Of a stretch of 40,092 nucleotides of DNA, positions 18,438-25,905 are shown piece by piece (the stretch's first letter is position 1; each line of letters begins with the position of its first letter). The DNA comes from an uncultured Bacteroidales bacterium (GTDB lineage: Bacteria > Bacteroidota > Bacteroidia > Bacteroidales > Paludibacteraceae): contig CACZCR010000015.1 of the NCBI GenBank assembly GCA_902779705.1, positions 1 to 40,092 of the forward strand. The letters are read 5' to 3'. The notes under the pieces are model-generated. The model saw only the letters and a list, made by a program, of their open reading frames with translations. It was not told the origin of the DNA and searched no databases. A program made the position numbers and the translations under genes.

Positions 18438-20326
18438 GCATCGATCTACTTACATTGCCCATCCGAGACCCGCTGACCATCTTGGCGCTGATCATCGGTA
18501 TCATCTGGCTGGTGCCACCCGTCTGCCGCAAGCTGCATGTCCCCTCTATCGTGGGCTTTATCTTGGCCGGTATAGCTATTGGCGATTATGGCTTTGGTGT
18601 ACTGGCCGCCACCCAGACCGTTCAGGCACTCGGCAAACTGGGTATGCTCTATATCATGCTTCAAGCGGGCATAGAGATTGACCTCAACAATTTCTCGCAA
18701 TACCGCCGCCAAGCGCTCTTCCAAGGTGTGCTCAGTTTTCTGCTGCCTTTCCTGTTAGGTTTGGCCACCAGCCGGTGGATACTCGGCTTTGAGTGGAACA
18801 CCTCCATGCTGCTCGGCGCCATGTATGGAAGCCACACCCTGATGACCTATCCTATCGTTAGCCGCTATGGTGTACAACAGCAGCGATCGGTCAATATCGT
18901 CGTTGGCGGCACCATGCTTACGATCACTCTCTCGCTGCTGGTCCTCGCGGCGCTCAAGGGCAAACTGCTCAGCACAACAGACACCTCTTTCTGGTGGACC
19001 TTTGCGCTCCGGACGGCCGTGTTTGCCGCCGTGGTGCTACAACTCTTTCCCTTCATCACCCGCAGAGCGTTCCTCAAAGACCATGATCCTATGTTCTGCT
19101 ACATGCTTGTCATGGCTATGTTGGTCAGCGCGGCATGGCTTGCCGAATGGGCTGGACTGGAAGGTATTTTAGGAGCATTCGTATGTGGCGTGGCGCTCAA
19201 TAAGTATGTGCCTAACCGTAGCCCGTTGATGCAGCGTATCAACTTTATAGGTAACAGCCTTTTTGTGCCGCTGTTCCTGATCGGAGTGGGTATGCTGATC
19301 AATATCCACCTGCTGTGGGATAGCTGGATGACGGTGGCCATAGCCGGTGTCATGATCACTACCAAGCTCTCTTCCAAATGGCTCTCCTCGTGGATCACCC
19401 AACTCGTCTTCCACCTCTCCGCTATGGAGCGCCAACTCATCTTTGGTCTTACCCATGCTACAGCTGCCGGTACATTGGCTATCGTCACAATCGGATTCCA
19501 GATCGGTATGTTCGATGCCTATATACTCAACGGCGCGGTGCTGATGATCCTGCTTCTCTGTACAACAGCCAGCTTCGTCACCGAGCATGCAGCCAAAGAA
19601 CTGGCCCTGCAAGAGGAGTCGCATATGGAGTACGAACGCCAAGATAACAGCTGGCTGCTGCTGTCGGTGGGTGAGGAGATCATGCCCCAACTTCAGGAAC
19701 TGGGCCAACTGAGCGAACTCTATCGCACCGAGGTGGCGGTGGAACCCGATTGGCAGACTACACAAGAACTCATCGAACGTACACCACGCTCGGTCATTAT
19801 CTACCATCCTACCCAGACACTCAGCACGGTTGCACGACTGCTGGTGGCTGTGCCGCGATATGCGGAGAAAGAGCATGACTTCGTGTCCTGCTTCGGACAG
19901 ATACGTCGTCTCAGCAGCCAGATTGGCGCCAAGGTGGTATTCTTTTGCGAAGAAGACACACGTGCGGCCATCCAAGCACTATGCCGACGCAAAGGCAAAT
20001 ACCTGCGCGCCTCCTATCGCGAGATGGGAGACTGGGAAGAGGTACTCATGATTGCTAAAGAAGTCAAAACGGATGATATGGTCGTCATGCTCTCGGCACG
20101 CAAGGCAACGCCGAGCTACAACCCGCTTTTCGAACAGATACCGGATATGCTGACGCGTTTCTTCCAGGACAATAGTTACCTACTCATCTATCCCGAACAG
20201 CTGACCGGCGAGGCTGGTACCAACCAACTGCTCACCGAACATGTGCCCCACTCACGTGTGTGGCATGCTATCGGCCAATTCAAACGTTGGATTCAGAAGA
20301 TCCTTTATAAGATTCAAACACGCTGA
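18434..20326 (+). CDS. CPA2-family cation:proton antiporter with C-terminal USP-like region
   Basis: 630 residues. The first roughly 385 are membrane-spanning with the Na+/H+ exchanger pattern: IVGFILAGIAIGDYGFGV near the start, GILGAFVCGVALNKYVP and FIGNSLFVPLFLIGVGM in the middle. The remaining 240 residues are soluble and look like a universal-stress-protein-type pair of alpha/beta domains (WLLLSVGEEIMPQL; DDMVVMLSARKATPSYNPLFEQIP), probably cytosolic and regulatory. It overlaps uvrA by four bases, so it is translated as part of the same operon. Its 3' end overlaps the convergent exosortase gene by 13 bases. Substrate (K+ or Na+) cannot be told from sequence. Confidence 0.85.
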   Translation: MSIDLLTLPIRDPLTILALIIGIIWLVPPVCRKLHVPSIVGFILAGIAIGDYGFGVLAATQTVQALGKLGMLYIMLQAGIEIDLNNFSQYRRQALFQGVLSFLLPFLLGLATSRWILGFEWNTSMLLGAMYGSHTLMTYPIVSRYGVQQQRSVNIVVGGTMLTITLSLLVLAALKGKLLSTTDTSFWWTFALRTAVFAAVVLQLFPFITRRAFLKDHDPMFCYMLVMAMLVSAAWLAEWAGLEGILGAFVCGVALNKYVPNRSPLMQRINFIGNSLFVPLFLIGVGMLINIHLLWDSWMTVAIAGVMITTKLSSKWLSSWITQLVFHLSAMERQLIFGLTHATAAGTLAIVTIGFQIGMFDAYILNGAVLMILLLCTTASFVTEHAAKELALQEESHMEYERQDNSWLLLSVGEEIMPQLQELGQLSELYRTEVAVEPDWQTTQELIERTPRSVIIYHPTQTLSTVARLLVAVPRYAEKEHDFVSCFGQIRRLSSQIGAKVVFFCEEDTRAAIQALCRRKGKYLRASYREMGDWEEVLMIAKEVKTDDMVVMLSARKATPSYNPLFEQIPDMLTRFFQDNSYLLIYPEQLTGEAGTNQLLTEHVPHSRVWHAIGQFKRWIQKILYKIQTR

Positions 20327-20883
20327 CGCTTGCTGAAGCATATCACAAACACTGCCCATATCAGGAACATGATGGTATAGAATCCATACTTGAAGATCCA
20401 GGTATGGAATAGTTCGAACAGCTCCGGGTGAAACTCTGTGATCATCGCTATCGCGGCTATACGTACGATATTGAGTAGATCACACAGGATCCAACCCATC
20501 GGGATGAACCATGTCTTGTGCTTCCAGCTACCGCGAGCGGTCAACATCACACAGGTCCAGATAAACGCTTGCTTGATGCCCGAGCAACCCCATATGACCG
20601 TTACGCTGGTGCCCGACATAAAAGCAATCACATTCTTCGACGGCATCGACACCGTATCGCGGAACAAACCTACTACCCAATAGGCCCAGTTGGCCGCATG
20701 GTACGTCATCCAGTCAAACAGCGCCGACACATCAATCCCCAGCCATGTTACCATGGCGTCCACCGTATCTTCGTCTCCGTGCACCGTCAGCTTCCAAAAC
20801 CAGTTAGCTGCCAACATCGTCGCAAAAAAGAGGATGATATTCCCGTACGGCCTTAATGTCTCTATGATCTTTTTTCTATTCAT
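20314..20883 (-). CDS. Exosortase/archaeosortase family protein
   Basis: 189-residue multi-pass membrane protein. The three putative active residues of the exosortase family are visible: Cys in WGCSGIKQAFIW, Arg in DLLNIVRIAAIA, and His in LFHTWIFKYGFY. Exosortases are predicted membrane transpeptidases that process C-terminal sorting tags of exported proteins. It lies 39 nt downstream of tsaD on the same strand with a GC-rich hairpin in between. No PEP-CTERM-like substrate is recognisable in this window, so its target is unknown. Confidence 0.85.
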   Translation of the reverse strand: MNRKKIIETLRPYGNIILFFATMLAANWFWKLTVHGDEDTVDAMVTWLGIDVSALFDWMTYHAANWAYWVVGLFRDTVSMPSKNVIAFMSGTSVTVIWGCSGIKQAFIWTCVMLTARGSWKHKTWFIPMGWILCDLLNIVRIAAIAMITEFHPELFELFHTWIFKYGFYTIMFLIWAVFVICFSKRQRV

Positions 20884-20890
20884 TGTCGCT

Positions 20891-20932
20891 ATGCTCCCCC
20901 TTTGAGAGGGGGGCGGGGGGTGTTACACCCCC
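20891..20932 (-). terminator. GC-rich double hairpin between tsaD and the exosortase gene
   Basis: GGGGGTGT/ACACCCCC (centred on the tsaD stop codon) is followed by a second C-run/G-run pair, GCCCCCCTCTCAAAGGGGGAG on the minus strand split as GCCCCCC and GGGGGAG arms. There is no T tract, so it may be an mRNA-stabilising or intergenic repeat element rather than a terminator. Confidence 0.5.
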
Positions 20933-22020
20933 GTCTTTGCAAACGGCACCTCCTCCAGTTTACAGAACTCGCCGTCCAGATACTTCATATAGCCCGCTTG
21001 GGCGATCATAGCCGCGTTGTCAGTCGTGAAACTGAAGGGCGGTATATACACCTGCCATCTGTAGCGCTTGCCATATTCAACCATCGCTTGCCTTAGGCCA
21101 CTATTGGCACTCACACCGCCGGCTACCGCCACATGGCTGATACCCAGGTCTTTGGCTGCTTTCTTTAGTTTGCGCATCAGTATGTCTATCACCGTCGTCT
21201 GTAGCGAGGCACATAGATCTTCGCGCAAGTTCGGCACGCGTTCTGCCAACTCGTCTATTGTCTCCACCCCATGCTCGCGAAGCATGTCGCGCAACGTGTA
21301 CAAGAATGAGGTCTTTAATCCCGAGAACGAGTAGTCATAGCCTGCTATATTGGGTTTGGCCAGCGGGTACTTGGTTGGGTCACCTTGTTGGGCCAACTTG
21401 TCCACCCATGGACCGCCCGGGTAGGGTAGTCCAAGCACCTTCGCGCACTTGTCAAACGCCTCGCCCGCCGCGTCGTCTATCGTCTGACCAATGATCTCAA
21501 ACCTCGGCATATGCTTTCCCGTACCCTGTAACCCGTCACCCGTAACCTTTATGATCTGACTGTTTCCACCACTCACCAACAGACACAAAAACGGCAACTG
21601 AGGGCAACTGTTTCCCGCTAACCCACTAACCGCTAACCGTTCATCCGGTTTTACAAAATGCGCCATCACATGTCCTTGCAGGTGGTTAACATCTACCAGC
21701 GGGATACCCAGCGACAGAGCCAGACCCTTGGCAAACGACGTACCTACCAACAGCGAACCCAATAGCCCCGGTCCACGGGTGAAAGCGATAGCCGAGAGTT
21801 CCTCTTTCGCTACGCCGGCACGCTTCAGCGCGGCATCCACTACCGGCACGATGTTCAACTGGTGTGCGCGGCTTGCCAACTCCGGTACCACGCCGCCGTA
21901 CTCCTCATGTACTTTCTGGCTCGCTATCACATTGCTGCACAGCAGGCCGTCCACTATCACGGCAGCCGAGGTGTCGTCACAACTCGACTCGATGCCTAAT
22001 ATGATCGTTCTCTTTTCCAT
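20923..22020 (-). CDS. tsaD: tRNA N6-adenosine threonylcarbamoyltransferase TsaD
   Basis: Transfers the threonylcarbamoyl group to A37 of ANN-decoding tRNAs. 365 residues from the ATG at 22020; this start is chosen because ILGIESSCDDTSAAV follows at once and the promoter's -7 box lies only eight bases upstream. Kinase/Hsp70-like ATPase motifs are LLVSGGNSQII, IDDAAGEAFDK and the C-terminal VAGGVSANSGLRQ; the metal site H-x-x-x-H appears in VNHLQGHVMAHF. Two stretches depart from the family: about nine extra residues in TGDGLQGTGKHMPR and an altered ERLAVSGLAGNSCPQ segment, both encoded by heptad-like DNA. It probably shares a transcript with the exosortase gene. Confidence 0.95.
   Translation of the reverse strand: MEKRTIILGIESSCDDTSAAVIVDGLLCSNVIASQKVHEEYGGVVPELASRAHQLNIVPVVDAALKRAGVAKEELSAIAFTRGPGLLGSLLVGTSFAKGLALSLGIPLVDVNHLQGHVMAHFVKPDERLAVSGLAGNSCPQLPFLCLLVSGGNSQIIKVTGDGLQGTGKHMPRFEIIGQTIDDAAGEAFDKCAKVLGLPYPGGPWVDKLAQQGDPTKYPLAKPNIAGYDYSFSGLKTSFLYTLRDMLREHGVETIDELAERVPNLREDLCASLQTTVIDILMRKLKKAAKDLGISHVAVAGGVSANSGLRQAMVEYGKRYRWQVYIPPFSFTTDNAAMIAQAGYMKYLDGEFCKLEEVPFAKTGV
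21518..21550. repeat. Heptad repeat inside tsaD (first)
   Basis: On the plus strand CCCTGTAACCCGTCACCCGTAACC, split here as CCCTGTAA, CCCGTCA and CCCGTAA units. It is read in frame on the minus strand as extra residues after IIKV. Confidence 0.65.
21613..21648. repeat. Heptad/octad repeat inside tsaD (second)
   Basis: On the plus strand CGCTAAC, CCACTAAC, CGCTAAC and CGTTCAT units, each with TAA. It is translated in frame as the ERLAVSGLAGN segment between VMAHFVK and the conserved FLCLLVSGG. Confidence 0.65.
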
Positions 22021-22028
22021 TTTGGCTG

Positions 22029-22060
22029 CAAAGGTACTACAAAAAAATTGAATGTGCAAG
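22029..22060 (-). promoter_or_regulatory. Promoter of tsaD, almost leaderless
   Basis: On the minus strand TTGC, 19 nt, TACCTTTG (complement CAAAGGTA at 22029-22036). The start codon is eight bases after the -7 box, leaving a leader of only a few bases. Confidence 0.75.
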
Positions 22061-22178
22061 TTTTTTAGCAAAAAAATCGTCTAAGCTTGCTTAAGTACCG
22101 TTTTCCGCTAGCGCTAACTGTATATCTGCTATTTAGGTCCATTATGCGAGCATATGCGCCTAAATATTATCCTATACG

Positions 22179-22197
22179 TATTGAATATTATTCAATA
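22179..22197. promoter_or_regulatory. Palindrome upstream of the porin promoter
   Basis: TATTGAATA-T-TATTCAATA, a perfect inverted repeat 23 bases before the -33 box of the porin gene and between two divergent promoters. Its shape and place suggest an operator; no regulator gene is adjacent. Confidence 0.4.
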
Positions 22198-22219
22198 TTG
22201 GCGAAAAACAGCACTTTAA

Positions 22220-22251
22220 TTTGCGTATGTGCAATTTTTGTTGTAAATTTG
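22220..22251 (+). promoter_or_regulatory. Promoter of the porin operon
   Basis: TTTG at 22220-22223, then 20 nt, then TAAATTTG at 22244-22251 (19 nt if the -33 box is counted as TTGC). The leader to ATG 22271 is about 13 nt. Confidence 0.75.
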
Positions 22252-22270
22252 CACCCAAATTTAGTACGTT

Positions 22271-23701
22271 ATGAAAAAGAGTATATCTATCTTTCTGCTT
22301 TGCTCGTTGTGCCTGATGTCGGCACAAGCGCAAGATTCGGTCCAAGTGGCTAAGAAAGCCGCCGTCAAATCACACCTCAAGCAGCATTTCAAACCCTATG
22401 GGTTCATCCGTAACTACTTCACCTACGACAGCCGCGAATGTATCGCCGGTACGGGTGATATGTATTTCTACATGCCCAAAGATGAGTTCTGGAACAAAAC
22501 CGACGACCCTGCCTTACGCGAGGATCTGAATGCAGTCGACAACTTCCGCTTCCTGTCGCTCACCACCCGTGTGGGACTCAATATCGTCGATTATAAATGG
22601 CGCAATACCGAGTTCAGCGGTAAGATCGAGGCGGATTTCTTCGCCGGCATCAGCAAGGTCGGCACCGGCAACCATGCCGTGTCCGGTACGGCGCAGTTCC
22701 GTCTGCGTCAGGCATACGTCTCCCTCGGATGGGACAGCCTCAAGATGGGTAAGGACTTTGCGCGGGTCGATCTCACACTCGGTCAGACATGGCATCCTAT
22801 GGCAGCCGATCTCTGCGACGTCATCGCACTCAACTCCGGCGCGCCCTTCGGACCGTTCAACCGCAGTCCGCAAGTACGTATGGACGCCCGATTGGGTAAG
22901 ATGTTCACCCTCACCGCTGCCGGCCTTTGGCAGATGCAGTACAACTCCACCGGACCCGACGGACAATCGGCGGAGTATATGCTTTATAGCAAAACGCCCG
23001 AAGCCTATCTCGGACTCTCGTTCCACCACAACGGCTTCCTCATGCGTGCCGGTGCGGACGTACTGAGTATCCGCCCTCGACACATTGGATACGCACTCGA
23101 TGACAACGGAAACGCCATCCAGGGTACCGACGGCAAGAACCTGCAGATCAAGGTCAAAGATCGTATCACAACGGCATCGCCTTTCCTCTACCTACAATAC
23201 AAGAATGGCGATTTCTCCATCAAGGCCAAGACCATCTTTGCCGAAGCAGGAGAGCACATGAACATGAACGGCGGCTATGGTATCAGCAAGATCAATCCCG
23301 ACGGCTCATATTCCTATACCCCGACCCGCACTTCCTCTACCTGGCTCAGCCTCGTCTATGGTGGTAAAGTGGGCGCACAGGAAGACAAACATCCGCAGAA
23401 ACTGCAAGGCATACTCTTTGCCGGCTATAGCGAGAACCTCGGTACTAAAGACGAGATGCTCACCAAAGAGGACGGCAGCCTGCTGGGTTACTACTACCCG
23501 CGTGTGAAAAACATGAACCGCATGTGGCGTGTCACACCTACACTCCTCTATACCGTAGGTAAGTTCCAACTTGGTCTCGAGTATGACATCACGTCCGTCC
23601 ACTATAGCGACGGCAAACTGGATACACACGGCTTGTCGCAGAACGGTCTGCACTGGGTGACCAACCATCGCGTGCAGCTGATGACCAAGTATAACTTCTA
23701 A
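22271..23701 (+). CDS. Outer-membrane porin-like beta-barrel protein
   Basis: 476 residues with a clear signal peptide (KKSISIFLLCSLCLMSAQAQ, cleavage after AQAQ). The rest alternates short amphipathic strands with Tyr/Trp/Phe-rich ends (KPYGFIRNYFTYDSR, FSGKIEADFFAGISK, AQFRLRQAYVSLGWDS) and ends with an aromatic C-terminus (HRVQLMTKYNF), as outer-membrane barrels do. The pattern recalls DcaP-like or related porins of Bacteroidales, but I cannot fix the family or substrate. It is first in a five-gene run with gaps of 15 to 48 nt, and the promoter lies directly upstream. Confidence 0.75.
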   Translation: MKKSISIFLLCSLCLMSAQAQDSVQVAKKAAVKSHLKQHFKPYGFIRNYFTYDSRECIAGTGDMYFYMPKDEFWNKTDDPALREDLNAVDNFRFLSLTTRVGLNIVDYKWRNTEFSGKIEADFFAGISKVGTGNHAVSGTAQFRLRQAYVSLGWDSLKMGKDFARVDLTLGQTWHPMAADLCDVIALNSGAPFGPFNRSPQVRMDARLGKMFTLTAAGLWQMQYNSTGPDGQSAEYMLYSKTPEAYLGLSFHHNGFLMRAGADVLSIRPRHIGYALDDNGNAIQGTDGKNLQIKVKDRITTASPFLYLQYKNGDFSIKAKTIFAEAGEHMNMNGGYGISKINPDGSYSYTPTRTSSTWLSLVYGGKVGAQEDKHPQKLQGILFAGYSENLGTKDEMLTKEDGSLLGYYYPRVKNMNRMWRVTPTLLYTVGKFQLGLEYDITSVHYSDGKLDTHGLSQNGLHWVTNHRVQLMTKYNF

Positions 23702-23721
23702 GATCGTCTTCGCTACTTGGC

Positions 23722-24669
23722 ATGAGCAAGATACAAGACCGCGATAGACTATACGCTTTTCTGCGTCCGTACGTCGATTGGATGTTCCGTCGCTCGTATC
23801 GGCGATTTGAGTACGTCGGCAAGGAGCATATACCTACCGACGGCGCTGTCATCTTTGCACCCAACCATACCAACGCGCTCTGTGATGCCATGGCCATACT
23901 GGGTATAGACCATCGGCAGAAAGTGTTTGTGGCCCGCGCGGATATTTTCAAGGACCCCAAGAAGGCCAAGATCCTCAACTGGCTCAAGATCATGCCTATC
24001 AGCCGTGTGCGTGATGGATTGGACGAGGTGCGGCATAACGATGAGACGATCAACAAGGCAGTGGACACCTTGCGGGACGGTGTGCCGTTCTGTATCTTTG
24101 CCGAAGGCACCCATCACCCCGACCGGACGATCTTGCCACTAAGCAAGGGTATCTTCCGCATCGCGCTGCAGGCCAATGATACGTTTGGTAAACAGAAACC
24201 GGTCTATATCGTGCCGGTGGGAATCGAGTACGGAGACTATTTTCATCTGTGGAACAGCGTGAGGGTGACGATCGGGGAACCAATCAATGTCACAGCGAGA
24301 GTCGCGAGTCGAGAGTTGAAAGTCGAAAGTTATCCGCAACAGATCTTGGCGCTCAGAGAGGAGCTGACCGAGCGGATGAAGGGATTAGTGGATGAACGGA
24401 TGAGTGGATTAGTGGATGAGCGCTTGCCTCGATGGGTAGCGATACCGTTGACTATACTGCTCAGCCCGGCGTTTGTGGTCAGCGCACTGATGACGATACC
24501 GCTGTGGGGGGGGTGGCTGTGGATACAACACAAAGTCAAAGATCGGGCGTTCCACAACTCGGTGATGTATGTGTGGCAGCTGGTGTTTTTGACCATCACA
24601 CTGCTTATACCGCTACCATTCTGGATGTTCTTTCAGGAGTACATCTATCAATTAAGAATTAAAAATTAA
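23722..24669 (+). CDS. PlsC-family 1-acylglycerol-3-phosphate acyltransferase
   Basis: Lysophospholipid acyltransferase of 315 residues. The catalytic motif is NHTNALCD, with H49 and D55 spaced H-x5-D rather than the common H-x4-D; I believe relatives in this phylum share this spacing. The substrate-binding FAEGTHHPD is at about 124-132 and the P-x-G-I block is PVGIEYGDY. Two C-terminal membrane spans (about 235-255 and 285-305) anchor it in the inner membrane. Two short tandem repeats lie in frame at 24295-24332 and 24373-24423, encoding VASRELKVES and a duplicated GLVDER unit. The last codons and stop are made of a third repeat (24650-24683). Confidence 0.85.
   Translation: MSKIQDRDRLYAFLRPYVDWMFRRSYRRFEYVGKEHIPTDGAVIFAPNHTNALCDAMAILGIDHRQKVFVARADIFKDPKKAKILNWLKIMPISRVRDGLDEVRHNDETINKAVDTLRDGVPFCIFAEGTHHPDRTILPLSKGIFRIALQANDTFGKQKPVYIVPVGIEYGDYFHLWNSVRVTIGEPINVTARVASRELKVESYPQQILALREELTERMKGLVDERMSGLVDERLPRWVAIPLTILLSPAFVVSALMTIPLWGGWLWIQHKVKDRAFHNSVMYVWQLVFLTITLLIPLPFWMFFQEYIYQLRIKN
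24295..24332. repeat. Heptad repeat inside the acyltransferase
   Basis: AGAGTCG-CGAGTCG-AGAGTTG-AAAGTCG-AAAGTTA, period 7, read in frame as ARVASRELKVES. TGA occurs only out of frame. Confidence 0.75.
24373..24423. repeat. Octad repeat inside the acyltransferase
   Basis: ATGAAGGG, ATTAGTGG, ATGAACGG, ATGAGTGG, ATTAGTGG, ATGAGCGC: six units of period 8, giving the duplicated peptide RMKGLVDE/RMSGLVDE. TGA or TAG is in every unit but out of frame. Confidence 0.8.
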
Positions 24670-24683
24670 GAATTAAGAATTTA
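24650..24683. repeat. Heptad repeat across the acyltransferase stop
   Basis: Five units of AATTAAG type, period 7. The stop TAA (24667-24669) and the preceding residues QLRIKN are encoded by it, and it runs up to the start codon of the DUF819 gene. Confidence 0.85.
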
Positions 24684-24684
24684 A

Positions 24685-25857
24685 ATGATACGAGTTTACA
24701 TTGTTATTGCATTGTATGTGCTGGTGCCGGTGTTGATCATCGAGTGCTTCAAGCGCTGGACATGGATGCAAAAGATAGGCACGGTGGTAGCTGCGTATGC
24801 GGTGGGCATCGTGTTTGCGTTGACGGGCTTTGTGCATTTTGAGCCCGACACGGCTGCGGCGTTGTCGTTTGGTAAGATCCAGTCGTTGATCATGTCAGTG
24901 ACGGTGCCATTGGCGATACCGCTGATGTTGTTCAACTGCGATTTTCGGTTGTGGACCAAGGCGCTGCCCAAGACCATCTGGTCGCTGGTAGGCGGCATAG
25001 GCGCGGTGCTGGTGGCAGTAGTGAGCGGCTACTATATCTTCCGCACCCCTGACGTGCCGGAGTTTAACAAGGTGGCAGCCATGATGACCGGTATCTACAC
25101 CGGTGGCACCATGAACTTCAACGCCCTGGGCGCATCGCTCGGCGTCGATAAGACCGTCATGGCTATAGTGCTGGCGTTTGAGATGGTATTGACCACGCCG
25201 TATATATTCTTTATCATCGGTGGCGGCTACAAAGTGTTCCGCAAGATTCTGCCCTACGAGGACATCACCCGCAAGGGGCGTAAGGACGAAGCAGTCGAGA
25301 CCAAAGACATTGAGAACTACCGCGGTATGTTTGATCGTAAGAACGTCGGCGGCATGTTCGCAGGACTCGGACTGAGCCTTCTCTTCCTGGCCATTGGTGC
25401 CGGCTTGGCATTGTTGCTGACGGGTACGCTAAACGAGTTGGTGGTCATCCTCACCATCACGACGCTGTCGATCATTGCGTCATTCTTCAAGTGGGTACGC
25501 GAGTTGCCCAAGACCTTTGAGTTGGGTATGTTCTTCATCCTGATCTTCTCGGTCATCGTGGCTTCGCTGTTTGACATCCATAGCGTCAATGGCGGCTCGA
25601 TGATGATCGGCGGTTTTGTGGCATGGGTGATGATCTGCGCAGCGAGTCTGCACCTTCTGCTGTGCCGCGTGATGAAGGTCAGCGGCGACCTGTTCTGCGT
25701 CAGCCAGATAGCGCTGTTGTGTTCACCACCTTTTGTACCACCTGTAGTGGGCGCAATGAAAAACAAGAAAGTGCTGATCTCGGGTATCGTAATCGGACTG
25801 GTAGGCTACGCCGTAGGTACCTATCTGGGCGTCGCGATAGCGATGCTATTACCCTAG
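24685..25857 (+). CDS. DUF819 family membrane protein
   Basis: 390-residue integral membrane protein with about ten to twelve hydrophobic segments. It matches what I recall of the DUF819 (YjcL-like) family: an early ALSFGKIQSLIMSVTVPLAI block, the Gly/Asn-rich GIYTGGTMNFNALGASLGV about residue 150, and a C-terminal GAMKNKKVLISGIVIGLVGYAVGT. The family resembles secondary transporters but substrates are unknown to me. It is 15 nt from the acyltransferase and 48 nt from the next barrel protein. The stop TAG belongs to a repeat array. Confidence 0.8.
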   Translation: MIRVYIVIALYVLVPVLIIECFKRWTWMQKIGTVVAAYAVGIVFALTGFVHFEPDTAAALSFGKIQSLIMSVTVPLAIPLMLFNCDFRLWTKALPKTIWSLVGGIGAVLVAVVSGYYIFRTPDVPEFNKVAAMMTGIYTGGTMNFNALGASLGVDKTVMAIVLAFEMVLTTPYIFFIIGGGYKVFRKILPYEDITRKGRKDEAVETKDIENYRGMFDRKNVGGMFAGLGLSLLFLAIGAGLALLLTGTLNELVVILTITTLSIIASFFKWVRELPKTFELGMFFILIFSVIVASLFDIHSVNGGSMMIGGFVAWVMICAASLHLLLCRVMKVSGDLFCVSQIALLCSPPFVPPVVGAMKNKKVLISGIVIGLVGYAVGTYLGVAIAMLLP

Positions 25858-25892
25858 GACCTTAGAACCCTAGACCCCTAAAATCCTAGAAA
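25851..25892. repeat. Short repeat across the DUF819 stop
   Basis: Units CCCTAGGA, CCTTAGAA, CCCTAGAC, CCCTAAAAT, CCTAGAAA, period 7-9. Most carry TAG; the first TAG is the gene's stop (25855-25857). Confidence 0.8.
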
Positions 25893-25905
25893 AATTATCA
25901 CAACA

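Noticed and set aside
20891..20932. Insertion sequence end or transposon remnant between tsaD and the exosortase gene
   Set aside because: There is only a G/C-run hairpin; no transposase fragment, target duplication or terminal inverted repeats are visible.
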